Below are positions 9,592 through 18,379 of a stretch of 64,000 nt of DNA, one piece after another. Made by a program: the position numbers and the translations under genes. Source of the stretch: Flavobacterium sp. HJ-32-4 (lineage in GTDB: Bacteria > Bacteroidota > Bacteroidia > Flavobacteriales > Flavobacteriaceae). The notes beneath the pieces are model-generated. The model was not told where the DNA came from. It made no database searches and worked only from the letters and a program-made list of their open reading frames with translations. The number at the start of each line of letters is the position of its first letter. The first letter of the stretch is position 1. The stretch is from assembly GCF_022532105.1 (NCBI RefSeq), contig NZ_CP092832.1, positions 1,455,001 to 1,519,000 of the forward strand, read 5' to 3'.

Positions 9592-10176
9592 ATGAAAAAA
9601 GGAACCATTATTATCCTGGCTATCGTTGGCGTTTTGCTTCTGGGCATCTTCTATTTCTTCAGTGTGAAGAATGAAGCGTTGCGGAAAAGCCAGGCGGTTA
9701 ATAAAGAATGGGGTAACGTACAGACGGCCTATCAGCGTCGGAATGACCTTATCGGTAATTTGGTCAATACGGTGAAGGGTGCCGCCGATTTCGAGAAATC
9801 GACCCTTACCGCGGTGGTGGAGGCACGCGCCAAAGCGACGTCGGTTACGGTAGATCCTACCAATCTGACAGCCGCACAACTTTCATCGTTCAATGCTGCG
9901 CAAAGCGGACTGACCAGTTCACTCGGACGACTACTGGTTACGGTCGAGAAATATCCGGATCTTAAGGCGAATTCGAACTTCCTGAAGCTGCAGGACGAAT
10001 TGTCGAGTACTGAGAACCAGATCTTGACAGCGCGCACCCGTTTCAACGAAGCGGTACAGGCATACAATGGTTATGTATTGGCAGCCCCTCAAAGCCTTTT
10101 CCTTGGAGGCTATACAGAAAAACCGTATTTCGAATCGGTAGCTGGTGCTGACAAGCCCGTAGAAGTGAAATTCTAA
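9592..10176 (+). CDS. lemA: LemA family protein
   Basis: A 194-residue membrane-anchored protein. One N-terminal transmembrane helix (about residues 4-22) is followed by a long helical domain with the family pattern NEALRKSQAVNKEWGNVQTAYQRRNDLIGNLVNTV and, later, AQSGLTSSLGRLLVTVEKYPDLKAN. LemA proteins often sit next to TPM-domain genes, as here; their biochemical role is poorly understood, though an involvement in envelope stress or membrane protein quality control is often suggested. The stop overlaps the start of the next gene in a TAATG junction (10174-10178), so the three genes lemA-TPM-TPM form one tightly coupled unit. Confidence 0.93.
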   Translation: MKKGTIIILAIVGVLLLGIFYFFSVKNEALRKSQAVNKEWGNVQTAYQRRNDLIGNLVNTVKGAADFEKSTLTAVVEARAKATSVTVDPTNLTAAQLSSFNAAQSGLTSSLGRLLVTVEKYPDLKANSNFLKLQDELSSTENQILTARTRFNEAVQAYNGYVLAAPQSLFLGGYTEKPYFESVAGADKPVEVKF

Positions 10177-10607
10177 TGGCAGGCGATTTCCTGACAAAAG
10201 ACGACGAACTCCAGATCGTAGCCGCCATACAGGCTGCCGAGAAGGAGACGTCGGGTGAGATACGAGTGCATATCGAAGCCTCGTGCGACAAAGAACCGTT
10301 TGACCGGGCCCGGGAGGTATTCGCCCAATTAGACATGGATGCCACCAAACTGAAAAACGGGGTATTGATTTACATGGCGGTTAATGACCGAAAATTCGTC
10401 ATATGCGGTGACCAGGGTATCGATGCCGTTGTACCGGCTGATTTTTGGGACACGACCAAAGAGGCCATGCAGGCGTTCTTTCGCAACGGTGATTTCAAAT
10501 CGGGTCTGCTTACCGGTATCAGGTTGGCGGGCGAGAAACTACGCGCGTTCTTCCCATGCGAAGACGACGACACCAACGAATTGTCAAACGAAATCTCCCG
10601 CGGCTAA
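10176..10607 (+). CDS. TPM domain-containing protein, cytoplasmic form
   Basis: A 143-residue protein without signal peptide or membrane helix. The TPM fold is indicated by EIRVHIEASCD near residues 26-36, MDATKLKNGVLIYMAVNDRKFVICGDQGIDAVV and DFKSGLLTGIRLAGEKLRAFFP. TPM domains (also called TPM_phosphatase) are found in plant TLP18.3 and bacterial YgcG-type proteins; acid-phosphatase activity has been described for the plant member. It is coupled by TAATG overlaps both to lemA upstream and to the secreted TPM paralogue downstream, so the operon makes one soluble and one exported TPM protein in step with LemA. Confidence 0.88.
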   Translation: MAGDFLTKDDELQIVAAIQAAEKETSGEIRVHIEASCDKEPFDRAREVFAQLDMDATKLKNGVLIYMAVNDRKFVICGDQGIDAVVPADFWDTTKEAMQAFFRNGDFKSGLLTGIRLAGEKLRAFFPCEDDDTNELSNEISRG

Positions 10608-11407
10608 TGAGAAAGTTATCAGTTATTTTCGCGTTCGTCGCAGCGATGTTCGTGCCTCTGCATGGATTTGCACAATTTGAAATCCCGGCGAAACCGTCTG
10701 AGCAGACCAGTGTGTACGACTATGCCAATATGCTGGAAGAACAGGACGAGGCAGCCCTGAAAGAGAAGTTATTGAAGTATGCAGATTCGACCTCCAACCA
10801 AATGGTGGTTGTTACCATTGAAACACTCAAAGGTGATGACATTGGCACACTCACGCCGAGATGGGCGCAGGAATGGGGAATCGGGCAATCCGATACCGAC
10901 AATGGCGTACTCATTTTGGTGGCGAAGGAAGAGCGGAAGATATGGATCAGTCCGGGATATGGACTTGAAGACAAGATAACCGCCGGTATCGGTGGAGAAA
11001 TCACGCGGAACATCATTGTGCCGGAGTTTAAGGAAGGCCATATTTACGCCGGACTCAACAAAGGTACCGACGCACTGATCGACGCGATCGCCGGTAAGTA
11101 TAAAGATGGCAGCAAGGCCCGCGGACGCGGTGGAGACGAAGGGTTTCCCTGGCCGGCGCTGCTCGTGGTCTTTTTCGTAGTAGTGTTTATCATCATCGGC
11201 GCAATTCGAAGAGGCGGACGCGGTGGACGCGGCGGTCTCGGAGGCGGCGGTGGCATGGGTCTCGGTGAAATCATCCTGCTTAGCAGTCTGGGTCGCAGCA
11301 GCGGCGGCGGATTTGGCGGCGGTGGTGGTGGTTTCGGCGGCGGCTTTGGCGGTGGCGGTTTCGGCGGCGGAGGATTCTCCGGCGGCGGATCGGGCGGAAG
11401 CTGGTAG
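10607..11407 (+). CDS. TPM domain-containing protein, exported, with glycine-rich C-terminus (YgcG-like)
   Basis: A 266-residue protein. The chosen ATG at 10607 overlaps the upstream stop codon and gives a clean signal peptide (MRKLSVIFAFVAAMFVPLHG, ending in FAQ). The TPM domain spans about residues 35-165: YANMLEEQDE, NQMVVVTIETLKG, TDNGVLILVAKEERKIWISPG. A membrane helix follows at about 182-202 (PALLVVFFVVVFIIIGAI) and then a tail made almost entirely of glycine with Arg/Phe/Ser. This is the standard YgcG layout, with the TPM domain in the periplasm and a low-complexity glycine tail inside. The frame stays open upstream to 10556, but that would lose the signal peptide. Confidence 0.9.
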   Translation: MRKLSVIFAFVAAMFVPLHGFAQFEIPAKPSEQTSVYDYANMLEEQDEAALKEKLLKYADSTSNQMVVVTIETLKGDDIGTLTPRWAQEWGIGQSDTDNGVLILVAKEERKIWISPGYGLEDKITAGIGGEITRNIIVPEFKEGHIYAGLNKGTDALIDAIAGKYKDGSKARGRGGDEGFPWPALLVVFFVVVFIIIGAIRRGGRGGRGGLGGGGGMGLGEIILLSSLGRSSGGGFGGGGGGFGGGFGGGGFGGGGFSGGGSGGSW

Positions 11408-11411
11408 TCGA

Positions 11412-11441
11412 GTTGGCAGTAGGCAGTCTCAGTAAGCAGTT
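11412..11441. repeat. Short 7-bp tandem repeat, GGCAGTA type
   Basis: About four degenerate heptamers (GTTGGCA, GTAGGCA, GTAAGCA) directly after the TPM gene. The same family in reverse orientation lies at 11541-11570, beyond the terminator. Confidence 0.6.
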
Positions 11442-11490
11442 GTTTATTCATCCGATACGTCGCTTCTCCCCGAGAGCGAGTTAAATAGAT

Positions 11491-11522
11491 AAAGGCGAAT
11501 CATTTATGATTCGCCTTTTTAT
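11491..11522 (+). terminator. Intrinsic terminator, probably bidirectional
   Basis: A perfect 13-bp inverted repeat (arms 11491-11503 and 11506-11518, ATGATTCGCCTTT on the right) begins with AAA and ends in a T run. It can therefore end the plus-strand lemA-TPM operon and the convergent outer-membrane protein gene. Confidence 0.85.
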
Positions 11523-11540
11523 TATTAAGTATCCCAGGAA

Positions 11541-11570
11541 ACTGCCTACTGCAACTGCCCACTGCTTGCT
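11541..11570. repeat. Short 7-bp tandem repeat, inverted GGCAGTA type
   Basis: ACTGCCT, ACTGCAA, CTGCCCA and similar heptamers form the reverse-complement counterpart of the array at 11412-11441. Confidence 0.6.
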
Positions 11571-11572
11571 GG

Positions 11573-14413
11573 CTAATCCATCCACCAAAAACGGTTCTCT
11601 TCTTTCTTCTTCCCGCCAAACTTCTCGATTTTGTAGGTCAGGGAGAACATTACATAGCGACGCAATACGGTGTTTTGCGCATCGCGGATGCCGGTCGCTG
11701 TGATGGTGCGGGTGGCGCTGACGTTTTGGTCAAGAAGGTCGTATACCTTTACTTTCGCCAAAAGGTCTTTGTTGAGGAAGTTGTAACCGAGACTGACGTT
11801 CCACAAAAGGAAATCCTTACGGAAACCGTCGGCGATCATCGAGTTGTAGGTATAACTGACGTCGTTGCCAAAGACCACATTCTTCGGCCAATACGACGTA
11901 GTTTGCAATGAAAGCGTATGACGGACGTTGGTCTGGCGGTCAACCACATAATTGTCATATCCGGTGTCACTGTACGTAAAGCTGTAGTTCGGTGCAATGG
12001 AAAGCAACTCCCCATAGTCATACGAGAAGGTCAACTTCGGCGTCAGGCTGAGGGATTTGGCGCTGTATAGTACTGGAGTGGGGACGGGTTCGCCCGCGCT
12101 TGGTGGACTTGTAATATATCCCAGATCATAATCGTATCCTGACGAGACGCGTACGCCATATCGGTAGGAGTGGGCGTCTTTTTTAACGGTCTTACTCCAG
12201 TTGCCGCCAAACCAGGTGGAGGCACCACCCGAAACGTTGCGGTAGCTGGTGGTCGATTTCAATGACGCGTCGTAGGTTACTACCGAGGCCACGCGGCTGT
12301 CAAAGATGCTGCCGCCACTCCAGATGCTCCAGCCCGATTTGGTCTGGTGATCGTAGTCGCGGAGACTCAAGTAGAAATAATGTTGTTTGTTCGGCGACAG
12401 GTCGGGGTTACCCACCACCGTGTTTTGCGGGTCGCTCAGGTCAGTGATGTCGAGGATTTGTTGGGCAGACGGATAGTCGATGTTGTAGTTGTAGTTCATC
12501 CACAAAGCGGTTGTCTTCGTGAAGTTATAGCCCGACCACACATTTGCCGACGGGAAGATGTCGTTCTTACGGATGCCCTTGCGGTCGCCCAGGTATTCGC
12601 CGTTGGCGGCATAATTGGCAATAAGCGGCCCGCCATAGAGGTTGACGTTCCATTTTCCCTTCTGGATGCCTAATCCGACTTTCGGACCAAAGGTCTCTGT
12701 CCGTGATTGCAAATAATTGGAAAGCAGTCCGTTGAAGAGGTCAAAACGACCTGAAGCGCCATCAAAATCATACGTCACGTTGTCGTCTACCCGTTGCGAG
12801 CGATCATACTCGAACTTAATACGCACCGACATCGAATCGGGCACGGGTTCTGACCATTCGAATTCGGAGTGGAAGCGCTGGTTGATCCCACGTCCCGAGC
12901 GAAGTTGGTTCCGGTCATCGGATGTCGTGCGGTCGGAAACGCCGTCGCCATCGTCATCAAAATAGAAACGGTTTTGTGAAACGTTATACGTGCTCGACTC
13001 AGTTTCGTTGTTATCGAGTTCCATCCAGCTGCTTAGGTACCGGCCTTTGCGTTTGCGGGAACTCCGCCCGATATACAACGATCCGCCCAGATTGCCGGAG
13101 CGGGTCTCGGCATCGCTGTTTCCAATATTTTCCTGCGTGAGACGTCCGGCGGCGTTGGTAGTAGAAGAGGAACTGGCGCTTTCGTAATGCGACCGGCCAC
13201 GCGAGATTTTCGGTGTAAAGGAAATCGTCGTGAGTGTGTCAGGTTTGATTTCGATTTCCAGACTGCCGTTATGGGCGAAGGTAAATTCGTGGTTGACCGA
13301 ATTCGACTGGGTCGTAAAACTGTCGTCTTCGAGGAATGTCACCGCGCGGGTGCGGTTGGTGTTGTTGCGGTCGCTGTCGGTATAGAAATAGCTGCCGTTT
13401 GTCGTCAGGTTCTTAACCGGTTCATCGCTGTAATTCACCCCAAGTATGTTCGATTTCTTGATGCCGAATCCGCCACCGAACATCATGCCGTTGATGCCGA
13501 ATGACCCGTCGTCATTGGTCCAGATAGAGTAATTACGTCCACCGCCCATACTGTCGAAAATCTCGTTCATCGAGAAACCGGTGGTATTGATGTTGTTGGA
13601 AGAGCCGATCAGGGAGATCTTTCGGCTTCCCTTAAAATAGTTGAGCATGAGGCTACTTTCATAGCGTTTGTCGCTGCCGTAGCCGGCCATCGCCTTACCG
13701 AAGAATCCTTTGTTCTTGTCTTCGTCGATGGTGAGGTTGATGGAGGCCTCATTTGACGAGGCTGCCTGTCCGGTCGTTTCTTCTTTCTTGGTTTTGGTAT
13801 CGGTGATCTGTACCTTGTTGATGATATCGGACGGCAGGTTCTGCAACGCGATTTTACCTTCTTTGTCGAAGAAGGGTTTGCCGTTCACGAGGATTTGGTT
13901 GACTTCCTTTCCGTTTACCGTTATCTTTCCATCGTTGTCGATTTCGACGCCCGGCAATTGTTTCAACAGGGTTTCCACATTGGCATCGGGCCGCACTTTG
14001 AAGGAGGACGCGTTGAATTCGAGGGTGTCGTTTTTGATCCGCACAGGAGGGGCTTCACTCTTGATCTGTACTTCCTCAAGCGCGCGCGGGGCATCTTCCA
14101 GTTCGATCGTGCCGACGTCAACGTTTTCCGACAGCCCTTCGAAGCGGCGGGTGTAATCGGCAAACGTAATCATGGAGGTTTTGAGGATGACCGGCTTGTC
14201 GGTTTTCCGGACGGTCATCAGGAAGGAGCCGGTGCGGTCGGATATCGTGTATTCGATCATGGTGGAATCCTTCGCGGATTGCAGATACACGGTGGCCGCT
14301 TCCAGCGGTTTTTTCATTTCCTTGTCAACCAGTTTGCCCTTGATCGTGATGTTTTGGGCGAATGTAGAGGATACGGCGGATAACAGCAGTAGTAGCAGTA
14401 AATTACGGGTCAT
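11573..14413 (-). CDS. Outer membrane beta-barrel protein with carboxypeptidase-like N-domain (TonB-receptor-like)
   Basis: A 946-residue outer-membrane protein. The signal peptide (MTRNLLLLLLLSAVSSTFAQ) is followed by a carboxypeptidase-regulatory-like beta domain at about residues 22-110 (IKGKLVDKEMKKPLEAATVYL). Next is a plug-like region at about 120-235 (VETLLKQLPGVEIDNDGKITVNGKEVNQILVNGKPFF), then a large beta-barrel rich in aromatic/aspartate strands to the end. This matches the outer-membrane beta-barrel family 3 of Bacteroidota rather than a SusC protein; no SusD partner lies nearby. The substrate is unknown. The last residues (RFWWMD) are not the usual terminal Phe. It is monocistronic and convergent with the TPM operon. 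Confidence 0.88.
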   Translation of the reverse strand: MTRNLLLLLLLSAVSSTFAQNITIKGKLVDKEMKKPLEAATVYLQSAKDSTMIEYTISDRTGSFLMTVRKTDKPVILKTSMITFADYTRRFEGLSENVDVGTIELEDAPRALEEVQIKSEAPPVRIKNDTLEFNASSFKVRPDANVETLLKQLPGVEIDNDGKITVNGKEVNQILVNGKPFFDKEGKIALQNLPSDIINKVQITDTKTKKEETTGQAASSNEASINLTIDEDKNKGFFGKAMAGYGSDKRYESSLMLNYFKGSRKISLIGSSNNINTTGFSMNEIFDSMGGGRNYSIWTNDDGSFGINGMMFGGGFGIKKSNILGVNYSDEPVKNLTTNGSYFYTDSDRNNTNRTRAVTFLEDDSFTTQSNSVNHEFTFAHNGSLEIEIKPDTLTTISFTPKISRGRSHYESASSSSTTNAAGRLTQENIGNSDAETRSGNLGGSLYIGRSSRKRKGRYLSSWMELDNNETESSTYNVSQNRFYFDDDGDGVSDRTTSDDRNQLRSGRGINQRFHSEFEWSEPVPDSMSVRIKFEYDRSQRVDDNVTYDFDGASGRFDLFNGLLSNYLQSRTETFGPKVGLGIQKGKWNVNLYGGPLIANYAANGEYLGDRKGIRKNDIFPSANVWSGYNFTKTTALWMNYNYNIDYPSAQQILDITDLSDPQNTVVGNPDLSPNKQHYFYLSLRDYDHQTKSGWSIWSGGSIFDSRVASVVTYDASLKSTTSYRNVSGGASTWFGGNWSKTVKKDAHSYRYGVRVSSGYDYDLGYITSPPSAGEPVPTPVLYSAKSLSLTPKLTFSYDYGELLSIAPNYSFTYSDTGYDNYVVDRQTNVRHTLSLQTTSYWPKNVVFGNDVSYTYNSMIADGFRKDFLLWNVSLGYNFLNKDLLAKVKVYDLLDQNVSATRTITATGIRDAQNTVLRRYVMFSLTYKIEKFGGKKKEENRFWWMD

Positions 14414-14517
14414 GCGTTTGTTTTGTGAAGAAACGCGAAGAAACGATTTTCCGTGTGCAACTACGCGCTTTTCCTACCGGTTTAACACACGGACTTAGCA
14501 ACTGCGAACAAAGGGCA

Positions 14518-15828
14518 CTATTTTTCGCGGATGTAGATGTCGATCGGAACCCCTGAGAAGTCCCATTTTTCCCGGATTTTATTTTCAAGGAAACGCTTGT
14601 AGGGATCTTTTACATACTGTGGCAGGTTCGCGAAGAAGACAAACTGTGGCGTTTGCGTCGGCAATTGCATGCAATATTTGATCTTGATGTATTTGCCCTT
14701 GATGGCCGGCGGTGGGAAGTTTTCGATGACCTTCAGCATGTGGTCGTTGAATTTCGACGTCGAGATGCGTTGGCGACGGCTTTCGAAGACCTGTACGGAC
14801 GCCTCAAGCGCTTTCAAAAGACGCTGTTTGGTCAGTGCCGATACGAACAGGATCGGTACGTCGGTAAACGGCTCGATCTCTTTGCGGATGCGGTTTTCGT
14901 ATTCTTTAGACGACATGGTGTCTTTCTCGACCAGATCCCATTTATTTACGAGAATAACGACACCCTTACGGTTTTTTTCGGCCAGCCAGAAAATGTTCTG
15001 GTCTTGTCCTTCGAACCCACGGGTGGCATCGATGACCAGGATACAGACGTCAGCGTGTTCGATGGCGCGCACCGAGCGCATGACGGAATAAAATTCAAGA
15101 TCTTCTTTTACTTTGGCCTTCCGGCGGATACCGGCGGTGTCGACCAGGTTGAATTCAAATCCGAAACGGTTGAATTTGGTATCGATGGCGTCGCGGGTAG
15201 TGCCGGCGATGTCCGTCACGATATACCGGTCTTCGCCGATCAGTGCATTGATGAAACTCGATTTACCGGCGTTCGGGCGGCCTACGACGGCAAAGCGCGG
15301 CAGTTCTTCGTCTTCCTGAACAGGTTCCGGCTTTTCGGGAAAGGCGTCGATCAGGGCATCAAGCAATTCACCCGTGCCGCTTCCTGAGATACTGGCGAAG
15401 GTATAGTAATCGCCCAGTCCGAGGTTATAGAATTCGATTGCTTCTTTTTCGCGGGCCCCATTGTCGACTTTATTGACCGCCAACAGCACCGGTTTGGTCA
15501 CCTTCCGGAGGAGTTTGGCGACGGCTTCGTCCATTGGGGTGATGCCTTCCTCGACGTCGACCACAAAGATGATGACGTCAGCCTCGTCGATGGCGAGTTC
15601 CACCTGTTTGCGGATTTCACCTTCGAATACATCGTCTGAGCCACGCACGTAACCGCCGGTGTCAATGACCGAAAATTCACGTCCGTTCCATTCGCTTTTG
15701 CCGTAATTCCGGTCACGTGTCACACCGGCCACCGAATCGACGATGGCTTCACGGCGCTTGATGAGGCGGTTGAAAAGCGTCGACTTCCCTACATTGGGGC
15801 GTCCGACGATAGCGACGATGTTGCTCAT
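14518..15828 (-). CDS. der: Ribosome biogenesis GTPase Der (EngA)
   Basis: A 436-residue tandem-GTPase needed for assembly of the 50S ribosomal subunit. Both G domains are complete: G1 motifs GRPNVGKST near residue 8 and GRPNAGKSS near residue 182; DTGG and DTAG for G3; NKVD and NKWD for G4. The C-terminal KH-like domain holds [27 protein letters not shown]. Length and order are those of the family. A TACCTTTG box on the minus strand (15843-15850) fits the Bacteroidota -7 consensus and is very close to the start codon, giving a leader of only about ten nucleotides. Confidence 0.97.
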   Translation of the reverse strand: MSNIVAIVGRPNVGKSTLFNRLIKRREAIVDSVAGVTRDRNYGKSEWNGREFSVIDTGGYVRGSDDVFEGEIRKQVELAIDEADVIIFVVDVEEGITPMDEAVAKLLRKVTKPVLLAVNKVDNGAREKEAIEFYNLGLGDYYTFASISGSGTGELLDALIDAFPEKPEPVQEDEELPRFAVVGRPNAGKSSFINALIGEDRYIVTDIAGTTRDAIDTKFNRFGFEFNLVDTAGIRRKAKVKEDLEFYSVMRSVRAIEHADVCILVIDATRGFEGQDQNIFWLAEKNRKGVVILVNKWDLVEKDTMSSKEYENRIRKEIEPFTDVPILFVSALTKQRLLKALEASVQVFESRRQRISTSKFNDHMLKVIENFPPPAIKGKYIKIKYCMQLPTQTPQFVFFANLPQYVKDPYKRFLENKIREKWDFSGVPIDIYIREK

Positions 15829-15842
15829 GGTGAAATTTTCGG

Positions 15843-15850
15843 CAAAGGTA
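15843..15850 (-). promoter_or_regulatory. -7 box of der
   Basis: Reads TACCTTTG on the minus strand, a full match to TAnnTTTG, 15 nt before the der start codon. No clear -33 TTTG is present at 19 nt. Confidence 0.5.
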
Positions 15851-15872
15851 GGGATTTAAGTTTGGAAGTTGG

Positions 15873-15991
15873 GGTTGATGGTTGAGAGTTCATAGTTCAT
15901 AGTTCATGGTTCATGGTTCATGGTTCATAGTTCATGGTTCATGGTTCATGGTTCATGGTTCATAGTTGATGGTTGATGGTTCATGGTTGAG
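15873..15991. repeat. 7-bp tandem repeat array, GGTTCAT type (17 units)
   Basis: Seventeen contiguous heptamers with no change of phase: mostly GGTTCAT and AGTTCAT, with GGTTGAT/GGTTGAG variants at both ends. It is followed at 15992-16018 by purine-rich GAGAGGA heptamers and then GGTCGAA/AGTTGAA/AGTCCAA. It lies between der and the T9SS array and contains no gene. Confidence 0.9.
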
Positions 15992-16337
15992 AGAGGAGAG
16001 AGGAGAGAGGACAGGATAGGTCGAAAGTTGAAAGTCCAAAGTCTACCGTCGGGAAGATCTTTAGGAAAGGGGAGAGCGGGCAAGGTTAGGAAGTTCAGAA
16101 GATCGGAAGTTGGGAGGTAGGAGTTGGGGAGACAAGAAGTTCGCACATTTTTTATAAAACTGGAAATAATTGGGAAATTAGCGGATTAGCAAATGAGCGA
16201 ACGCAAAAATGGGTGTGAGGGGGGCGTCGTGGGACAAGCAAACTTTTTTCTATGAACCAACGCCTATTTAGTGCTGGGTTGGAGTAGGAGACTGGGTAAT
16301 GAGATAGGGAAATAGCGGAATGTACTTAAAGCACACT
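15992..16337. other. Intergenic stretch without a gene
   Basis: Repeat-derived, purine-rich sequence (GAGAGGA units, then loosely repeated GAAGTT and GGAGTTGGG phrases), followed by about 200 bp of unremarkable AT-leaning DNA. No coding region or RNA structure was recognised. Confidence 0.5.
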
Positions 16338-16436
16338 CGGTTTATATACGACATATACACGACATATACACGACATATATACGACATATATACGACATAT
16401 ATACGACATATATCCGGTGTATATACGATTTATATA
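16338..16436. repeat. 11-bp tandem repeat array (9 units), CGACATATATA type
   Basis: Nine contiguous 11-bp units without phase change. The core units are CGACATATACA (twice) and CGACATATATA (three times), with diverged units CGGTTTATATA, CGGTGTATATA and CGATTTATATA at the edges. The TA-rich half recurs about once per helical turn. Confidence 0.9.
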
Positions 16437-16608
16437 GCTTATGACCCGTCCTAAAATAACTATGCAGGTTAATAACTAAATCCTGTTTTGGTTACACAAT
16501 ATAACTGCCAGCTTATGTTTAGATATATCAGTGTTTCGAAGGTGGAGATTATAATAAGCCTCAAAGAATGAAATTTGGTGCTGACGTTTTAGCCCATGTT
16601 TATTTCTT

Positions 16609-18347
16609 CTATTTCTTCACCACACGCAGCGTGGTGGTGGTTTTTTGGTTCTGTATTTTGAGTAGGTAAACGCCCGGGGGCAGCGACGCGGTTTCCAGTA
16701 TGTTTTCCCCTTCGGAGAGGCTACCCTTTGCCAGTTGTTTCCCGGTCATGTCGACCAGGACGTATCGTGCTGCGGTACGGCTGCTAACGAATAGTTGCGT
16801 GTCTACGGGGTTGGGGTAAAGTCCAAAACCGTCGTTTTGGTTGTCGTTTACGCCTAGTGGCTGACAGGGAGCCGTGGCATATTTGGCGACAAAGAAGTCG
16901 GTTTGGAGTCCGTCGTTGTAGATGTCGCCACTGGCAAACGTCATCTGGTGGCCGATGCCGCCCCCGAACAGATAGTCGCCTGCGGCATCTACGGTAAGGG
17001 CACTTCCGACATCGTCATAGCCGGCATCGCCGGGTATTTTAGTGAGGGCAATACAGGCACCGGTGGTTTTGTTGAAGCGAGCCAACAGGGCTTCTGACCC
17101 TTCGCCTATGGTATTGACATTGAGCACCTGCCCCCCCCAGGTAAAGTTGGAGGCGTTGGCGCGCCCGGCAAACCCTACTTCGTCTCCATTCAGTGCGATA
17201 CCCCCGCAGTTGTCGGCCTGTTTATTGGCATACGAACTCCAGATGACGGTAGAAGCAGTAGGATCGGTTTTCATAACGAAGGGGGGATTGACATTCGTAT
17301 TGGAACTGACCCCCAGAAACGAGTCTATATTGTTGATGGAAAGTCTTCCCGCAATGTAGAGGGAGTTGTCCGAGTCAAAAGCGAGGTCGAACAGGCAGGA
17401 ATAGTAGACATTGGTGGTGGTATCGGTCCGCATCCACTGGAACTGTCCCTGCTCATTGAAACAGGCCAACAGGAAGCATTTGTCGGTGGTTTGCCCGCCC
17501 AGTGTGATGGTAGCAGCGGCGGAATCCTTCATGGCATACATATAGAAATAGCCGTTGTAGGGATTACGGTAGAAATGTAGGGTGCCTATATAACCTCCGT
17601 TATATTGTATGTCTAAAGGGCCGATGGCACCGGTAAGGGTTCCCTGGGCGTTGTATTTCAGGATGAAGAATTTAAAACCTGATGTATTTACAAAAGCGCC
17701 GTCGCCGACGGGGCCATCGGGTATCTCGACCAGCCAGTAAGCCGTGGCTGTGGCCTTATCCATTGCAAGGGCATAGCTACGCGTTTTCAATAATCCATTC
17801 TCAATCGGCGTATCGTCGGGTTGTGGCCGTTTAAACCATTGCATGACACCGTCGGGAGAATACTTAACAATGAACAGCATGCTGCTGTGTTGGTCATCGA
17901 CGGTAAGGATTACATCGTCATCAATGCGGGGGGGGGGTATAAATAATTGTTGCTAGCGAACTTTCCCGCCACATACACATTGCCATCGGCATCCACCTGG
18001 AGGGTAGGCACGACCTCCTGCCCTCCGCCGCCGATGATCTTTGACCATCGGTAGGTGCCGTCGCAGGCAAAACTGGCCAGGGCAATATCCTGTTTGCTGT
18101 TAGAGTCTCCGAAATTGGTCTTGGGCACACCGTCGATGTCAAGGCTGGTAAGCGCCACGGCCGAGAGCACATATACATTGCGCTGGCTATCGGTGGCCAT
18201 ACTGTAGACCTGCTCCCTACGATCTCTGAGGGACGCGTTCCCGCCGTTAAACATTTCGTCAAAGGCCCCACCGCGTTTGCCCCACTGCCAGGTTTGGGCG
18301 TTGCAGAAAAGGGGAAGGAGTAGCAGGAGGTGGAAATATCGTATCAT
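16609..18347 (-). pseudogene. T9SS beta-propeller-like protein, copy 1, frameshifted in a G10 tract
   Basis: This copy reads as two frames: 18347-17910 (signal peptide MIRYFHLLLLLPLFCNAQ and first 145 residues) and 17880-16609 (423 residues with the T9SS tail). The break is a run of ten G on the plus strand at 17928-17937. The intact third copy has eight G at the same place, and removing two bases would restore a 578-residue protein. The product resembles SBBP-type propeller proteins: repeated short blades such as DADGNVYVAGKF, DNSLYIAGRL and DAAGDYLFGGG, then a type A sorting domain (LYPNPVDTQLFVSS). It may be a pseudogene, a phase-variable gene that is off in this isolate, or a sequencing error in the homopolymer; the sequence alone cannot decide. 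It is last in the operon. Confidence 0.8.
17928..17937. repeat. G10 homopolymer at the frameshift of copy 1
   Basis: Ten consecutive G inside the coding region, against eight at 21478-21485 in copy 3. The two extra bases account exactly for the frame change. Copy 2 has no such tract at this place. Confidence 0.9.
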
Positions 18348-18379
18348 AGGTGACTGAGGCCTATTGCATAGCAGGGCGA

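Noticed and set aside
15873..16436. CRISPR-like look of the repeat arrays
   Set aside because: The units of 7 and 11 bp are contiguous with no spacers, and no cas genes are present.
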